64,000 nucleotides of DNA from positions 5,084,001 to 5,148,000 of the forward strand of contig NZ_LR134356.1 of the NCBI RefSeq assembly GCF_900637195.1, in the 5' to 3' direction. Below are positions 60,161 to 64,000 of this stretch, piece after piece; the stretch's first letter is position 1, and every line of letters begins with the position of its first letter. Under the pieces are notes generated by a model. That model did no database searches and was not told the origin of the DNA. It saw only the letters and a program-made list of their open reading frames with translations. The translations under genes were made by a program, and so were the position numbers. The DNA comes from Mycolicibacterium aurum. GTDB lineage: Bacteria > Actinomycetota > Actinomycetes > Mycobacteriales > Mycobacteriaceae.

Positions 60161-61801
60161 TCAGCCGACGGCTTTGGCCGCGGCGCGACCGGCCGCCCGG
60201 CCCGAGAACACGCACCCGCCGAGGAACGTACCCTCCAGCGAGCGGTAGCCGTGCACGCCACCGCCGCCGAAGCCGGCAGCCTCACCCGCGGCATACAGGC
60301 CCGGAAACACCGAGCCGTCGCTGTGCAGCGCTCTGGCGTCCAGGTCGGTTTCCAACCCGCCCAACGATTTTCGGGTCAGGATGTGCAGTTTCACTGCGAT
60401 CAGGGGTCCCGCTTTCGGGTCGGTGAGACGATGCGGGGCCACCACCCGGCTGACGCGGTCGGCCAGGTATTCCCGTGCAGCCCGGATGGCGGTGATCTGG
60501 CCGTCCTTGGTGAATCGATTGGCCACCTCGCGGTCCCGCGCAGTGACCTCCGCCTCGACGACGTCGAAGTCGAGCGGCTGCACATCGGGGACCGCGTTCA
60601 TCTTGGTCACCAGGTCGCGAAGGTTGTCGGCGGTGACGAAGTCCACGCCCCTGTCGACGAACGCATGCACCGGTGCCGGTCCTTTGCGGGCGCGTTCCAG
60701 GACGCCCCTGATACTGCGGCCGGTCAGGTCGGGGTTCTGTTCCTGGCCCGACAGCCCGAATTCCTTGTCGATGATGCGGGAGTTCAGGACGAACCACGTG
60801 TAGTCCTGCCCGGTCTGGGCGATGTACTCCAGCGTGCCCAGCGTGTCGAATCCGGGGTACAGGGGCACGGGGAGCCGGTGGCCGTACGCATCGAGCCACA
60901 GTGAGGACGGCCCCGGAAGGATCCGGATGCCGTGCCGGGGCCAGATGGCGTCGTAGTTGGTGATCCCTTCGGTGTAGTGCCACATCCGGTCCTTGTTGAT
61001 GACGCTGGCACCGGCGGTCTCGGAGATCTCCAGCATTCGGCCGTCCACGTGCGCGGGTACGCCGCTGAGCAGTTGCTGCGGCACCCGGCCCATGCGCTCG
61101 GGCCAGTACTTGCGGACCAGCTCGTGGTTGCCCCCGATACCGCCGCTGGCCACGATGACCGCCTGAGAGCGGAACTCGAACTCTCCTATCGTGTTTCGCG
61201 AGGACGGGGCGCCGCGCACAGCGGCCGACGGCTCCAGCACGGCCCCGCGCACGCCGACCGTCTCGCCCCCTTCGACGATAAGCTCGTCGACGCGGTGCCG
61301 ATGCGCGAAGCGGACACCGGCGACGCCGGCCAGCCGGCGCGCGAAGATGTCGACGAGTGCGGGTCCGGTCCCCCAGGTGAGGTGGAATCGTGGCACCGAG
61401 TTGCCGTGACCGAGGGCGCCGTAGCCGCCGCGTTCGGCCCACCCCACCAGGGCGAAGGTCTGCAGTCCGCGGTCGCGCAGCCAGCTGCGCTTCTCTCCCG
61501 CCGCGAAATCGACGTAGGCGTGTGCCCACTGCCGGGGCCAGTGATCCTCCGGCCGGTCGAAGCCCGCCGAACCCAGCCAGTCCTGCAACGCCAGCTCGTG
61601 GCTGTCCCGGATTCCGAGTCGCCGCTGTTCAGGGCTGTCGACGAAGAAGAGACCGCCGAACGACCAGAACGCCTGGCCGCCTACGTTGGCGTCGTTCTCC
61701 TGGTCGACGATCAGGACCGTGCGGCCCCGGTCGACGAGCTCGCAGGCGGCCACCAACCCGGCCAGTCCCGCGCCCACCACGATGACATCAGCGTCAGCCA
61801 T
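60161..61801 (-). CDS. FAD-binding dehydrogenase (KstD/fumarate reductase-like, Rv0785-type)
   Basis: A 546-residue flavoprotein with N-terminal VIVVGAGLAGLVAACELVDRG, a middle IVASGGIGGNHELVRKYWPE and C-terminal GLYAAGEAAGFGGGGVHG, as in 3-ketosteroid dehydrogenases and FAD-dependent reductases. Steroid or related substrates are possible; a specific one cannot be claimed. ATG 61801 (MADADVIVV) is preferred to 61807. Confidence 0.85.
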   Translation of the reverse strand: MADADVIVVGAGLAGLVAACELVDRGRTVLIVDQENDANVGGQAFWSFGGLFFVDSPEQRRLGIRDSHELALQDWLGSAGFDRPEDHWPRQWAHAYVDFAAGEKRSWLRDRGLQTFALVGWAERGGYGALGHGNSVPRFHLTWGTGPALVDIFARRLAGVAGVRFAHRHRVDELIVEGGETVGVRGAVLEPSAAVRGAPSSRNTIGEFEFRSQAVIVASGGIGGNHELVRKYWPERMGRVPQQLLSGVPAHVDGRMLEISETAGASVINKDRMWHYTEGITNYDAIWPRHGIRILPGPSSLWLDAYGHRLPVPLYPGFDTLGTLEYIAQTGQDYTWFVLNSRIIDKEFGLSGQEQNPDLTGRSIRGVLERARKGPAPVHAFVDRGVDFVTADNLRDLVTKMNAVPDVQPLDFDVVEAEVTARDREVANRFTKDGQITAIRAAREYLADRVSRVVAPHRLTDPKAGPLIAVKLHILTRKSLGGLETDLDARALHSDGSVFPGLYAAGEAAGFGGGGVHGYRSLEGTFLGGCVFSGRAAGRAAAKAVG

Positions 61802-61826
61802 CACCACAATGTAGCGATGGGCGTCC

Positions 61827-62531
61827 TCATGCGGCGTCAGTCAGCGCAGGTCGGCTCTGCCACTCGTAGACCGCGGGCACGCACGAATGCAGGAGCGCCA
61901 GGTCGACGGCGTCCAGCATGGCCTGCCGCGGTCCGGGACGGCGCAGATGACGCGCGGCGACGGCGACCCGGACGATGCCGTCGCGTCGTGCGGTGCGTTC
62001 CGCCGACAGCACCAGCGTGCGGCACCACCACGGTTCGGTCAGGAAACCTTCGCCGATTCCGAGCACCCGCGCCCGGACGGTGTCGTGACGTACCAGGTCG
62101 GTGATCCCCGCCAGCCCGGCCAGTAGGCGGAAGCCGTTGCGCGGCAACGCCGTCATCGCACCCTGAGAGACGTTCCAGCCCGGCGCGGCGAACAGCCGGG
62201 TGCGCAGTCCCAGGTGTTCGAGAATGCGGTCGGCAGCCATCAACCTCAGATTCGCCTCGTGCGCGGGCAGTGTCGCGAACTCACCACGGCGTGCCGTGGT
62301 GGCGGCCTCGTCGAAGCCGTTCAGCACGATGGCATCGCCGTCGATGCGCTGTTCGACGAGCCAGTCGACGGTCGCAGGGTCGCTGTCGAGCCGGTACCCG
62401 CCCTTGAGCCGGGGCGCCACCAGGAACGACGCGGGAACCCCGCGGTCTTCGAGTTGCGTCCGGAACGTCGCGACGTCGGCCAGCGTACGGTCGCTGATCC
62501 CTGAGATCGAGACGATGAGTTGTCCTGCCAC
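61827..62531 (-). CDS. DUF2334/polysaccharide-deacetylase-like protein
   Basis: A 234-residue protein starting MAGQLIVSISGISDRTLADV. It resembles the NodB-like barrel family (LEDRGVPASFLVAPRLKGG, LNGFDEAA), but the usual metal motif is not clear. It matches Rv0784 by position, 25 bp upstream of the FAD dehydrogenase, likely one operon. The function is unknown. Confidence 0.75.
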   Translation of the reverse strand: MAGQLIVSISGISDRTLADVATFRTQLEDRGVPASFLVAPRLKGGYRLDSDPATVDWLVEQRIDGDAIVLNGFDEAATTARRGEFATLPAHEANLRLMAADRILEHLGLRTRLFAAPGWNVSQGAMTALPRNGFRLLAGLAGITDLVRHDTVRARVLGIGEGFLTEPWWCRTLVLSAERTARRDGIVRVAVAARHLRRPGPRQAMLDAVDLALLHSCVPAVYEWQSRPALTDAA

Positions 62532-62598
62532 CTGGCCAGTCTCGCAACGTCAGATGTACTGATGGTGGACAACACTCCGCGCCCAGGTGTCCGTTCGG

Positions 62599-63096
62599 CT
62601 ATCGCGGCAATACGGCTTCGATCGCCGAGATCACCTCGGGGTCCGTCGGTTCGGTGCGCGGGCGGAATCGCCTGCTCACCTGTCCACCGGGGGCGAGCAG
62701 GAACTTCTCGAAGTTCCATTGCACGTCGCCGGCCTCCCCGGCATCGTCGGCGGTCTTGGTGAGCTCGGCGTAGAGCGGATGCTGACCTGGGCCGTTGACC
62801 TCCACCTTCTCCAGCAGCGGAAACGTCACTCCGTACGTGGTGGAGCAGAACGCCTGGATCTCCTCGGCGCTGCCCGGTTCCTGCCCCATGAACTGGTTGC
62901 ACGGCACACCGATCACCGTCAGGCCGCGGTCGGCGTAGTCCTTCGCGAGCTGTTCCAGCCCGGTGTACTGCGGCGTGAGGCCACATTTGGAGGCGACGTT
63001 GACCACCAGTGCGGCGCCGTCGGCCAACTCGGCCAGCGTCGTGGGGCGACCGTCGAGCGTGGTGAGCGGAATCTCGGTGAGTGCGGCGTCAGTCAT
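62599..63096 (-). CDS. Glutathione-peroxidase-like thiol peroxidase
   Basis: A 165-residue thioredoxin-fold peroxidase. The catalytic residue is cysteine C38 (NVASKCGLTPQY), not selenocysteine; the partner Gln/Trp are in FMGQEPGS and VQWNFEKFL. In mycobacteria, which lack glutathione, it probably uses thioredoxin. It overlaps no neighbour and follows a TetR gene by 10 bp. Confidence 0.92.
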   Translation of the reverse strand: MTDAALTEIPLTTLDGRPTTLAELADGAALVVNVASKCGLTPQYTGLEQLAKDYADRGLTVIGVPCNQFMGQEPGSAEEIQAFCSTTYGVTFPLLEKVEVNGPGQHPLYAELTKTADDAGEAGDVQWNFEKFLLAPGGQVSRRFRPRTEPTDPEVISAIEAVLPR

Positions 63097-63106
63097 GAGG
63101 CTGACG

Positions 63107-63688
63107 CTACTCGCGGCCGCCGTCGGCGATCAGCCCAGGTGTGAACAGCATCCGTGCCGCACGCTCGGCGGCGTCGACCGGATCGGTGTCGGTGTCGATC
63201 GCCTCGTTGAGCCACAGCATCGCGAATCCATGCACCAGCGACCATGCAGCCAGCCCAGCGGATTTCGGATCCGCGGCGGCGCGCGGGTCCTCCAGCGTTC
63301 CGACCCCGGCGGCAAGTTCTTCCCCGGCCGCAGCCTGGGCGGCGACGAGTTCGGCGTTGTCGGGATCGACCAGCGACCGGTCGAACATCACCTCGTAGTG
63401 GCCGGGATGGTCGACCGCAAAGCCCACGTATGCCCTTGCGGCGTCGACGAACTCGGGCCTCGCCTGGGCCAGCGCGGCTGCCAGCAGCCGCCAGCCCTGG
63501 GCGGCCAGCGCGGTGAACAACCCTCGCCGGTCGGTGAAGTGGTGCGCAGGCGCTGCGTGTGAAACACCCGCGGCACGGGCCAGTTCACGCAGCGACACCC
63601 CGTCTGCGCCCCGTTCGGCCACCAGGGTGGCGGCCTGCGCGAGGATGACGGCCCGCAGGTCGCCGTGATGGTAGGTGCCCCTAGTCAT
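63107..63688 (-). CDS. TetR-family transcriptional regulator
   Basis: A 193-residue TetR protein with HTH GVSLRELARAAGVSHAAPAH and a C-terminal domain of the TetR_C_33/WHG type (ARAYVGFAVDHPGHYEVMFD). It lies 10 bp upstream of the peroxidase gene and downstream of ptrB, likely co-transcribed. Confidence 0.9.
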   Translation of the reverse strand: MTRGTYHHGDLRAVILAQAATLVAERGADGVSLRELARAAGVSHAAPAHHFTDRRGLFTALAAQGWRLLAAALAQARPEFVDAARAYVGFAVDHPGHYEVMFDRSLVDPDNAELVAAQAAAGEELAAGVGTLEDPRAAADPKSAGLAAWSLVHGFAMLWLNEAIDTDTDPVDAAERAARMLFTPGLIADGGRE

Positions 63689-63695
63689 CTGGACG

Positions 63696-64000
63696 TCAGC
63701 CGGAGTGCTGGGCCTTCGCGACGTCCAGCAGCCACGCGTACTGGAACGCGGCTTCCTTCCACCGCTCGTACCGTCCGCTGATGCCCCCGTGCCCGGCGTT
63801 CATCTCGGTCTTGAGCAGCACCTTACCTGACCGATCGGCCTCGCCGTTCTGCGCATACCGAAGTGCGGCAACCCATTTGGCCGGCTCGACGTAGTACACC
63901 CTGGTGTCGTTGAGCGACGTCATCGCCAGGATCGCCGGATAGTTCTTGGATTCGACGTTCTCGTAGGGCGAGTACGACTTCATGTAGGCGTACACCTCGG
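63696..64000 (-). CDS. ptrB: Oligopeptidase B (S9A), C-terminal fragment
   Basis: The last 100 or so residues of a prolyl-oligopeptidase-family serine protease. The catalytic Asp is in MTSLNDTRVYY and the His in NAGHGGISGRY; the nucleophile lies outside the window. The gene continues past base 64000. It matches the H37Rv ptrB region (Rv0781/0782). It ends 7 bp before the TetR start. Confidence 0.9.
   Translation of the reverse strand, partial: EVYAYMKSYSPYENVESKNYPAILAMTSLNDTRVYYVEPAKWVAALRYAQNGEADRSGKVLLKTEMNAGHGGISGRYERWKEAAFQYAWLLDVAKAQHSG

Overview
The window is a high-GC actinobacterial chromosome segment, almost certainly from a Mycolicibacterium-type (rapid-growing) Mycobacterium. The evidence is mycothiol synthase (MshD), the mycolate desaturase DesA1, a PhoU/Pst locus next to an LCP protein, LmeA, GlnR, F420-type oxidoreductases, an encapsulin/DyP pair and many apparently leaderless genes. 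From memory, gene order follows M. tuberculosis H37Rv from about Rv0858c (left) down to Rv0781/0782 (right), in reverse orientation, with several insertions. H37Rv names below come from recall, not from a search.
Layout. 0-10.3 kb: a ureF-like gene, a divergent ridA/marR pair with twin operators, a DapC-type aminotransferase, a luciferase-like oxidoreductase, a CaiB/BaiF racemase flanked by two SRPBCC proteins, a TetR-FAD oxidoreductase pair, an MBL hydrolase and a second TetR gene. 10.3-11.5 kb: secreted chorismate mutase and four tRNAs (Phe, Asp, Glu on -, Lys on +). 11.5-18.7 kb: a PhnD-like protein, a secreted protein, a Ser/Thr kinase, an L,D-transpeptidase-like protein, an MpaB-family oxygenase, TetR, desA1 and a dihydrouridine synthase. 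18.9-25.7 kb: an LCP protein, phoU and a convergent pstSCAB operon, with PHO-box-like repeats upstream of phoU and pstS. 25.9-29.2 kb: an arsenic-resistance island (ArsR-phosphatase fusion, ArsC, ArsR, ACR3 pump, second ArsC). 29.2-35.9 kb: mshD-glnR, lmeA-thioredoxin, then a polycysteine leader peptide ahead of DUF4395-cysA2-sseC, nitrobindin and small genes. 35.9-53.2 kb: a solute-binding lipoprotein, a PabC-like enzyme, YgfZ, DUF3073, purM, a cupin, an SDR, purF, an SCP protein, an orphan Mce protein, a CPBP protease, a membrane hydrolase, purL, VOC and pepC. 52.2-54.0 kb: DyP peroxidase plus encapsulin. 54.1-57.8 kb: a four-gene accessory cassette with type VII (ESX)-like secreted proteins behind a 24-bp palindrome. 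57.8-64.0 kb: purQ-purS, a secreted protein, an MBL hydrolase, an FAD dehydrogenase, a DUF2334 protein, a GPx-like peroxidase, TetR and the 3' end of ptrB.
How genes work together. Purine synthesis genes (purM, purF, purL, purQ, purS) are spread over about 19 kb with unrelated genes between them. Phosphate uptake (pstSCAB) and its negative regulator phoU share a strong bidirectional terminator. The sulfur operon appears to be controlled by cysteine supply through a leader with seven cysteines in its last eight codons. DyP carries a C-terminal encapsulin-loading tail and overlaps the encapsulin gene. No CRISPR array, prophage, rRNA or recognisable insertion sequence was seen. No stretch longer than about 300 bases lacks a gene or RNA.
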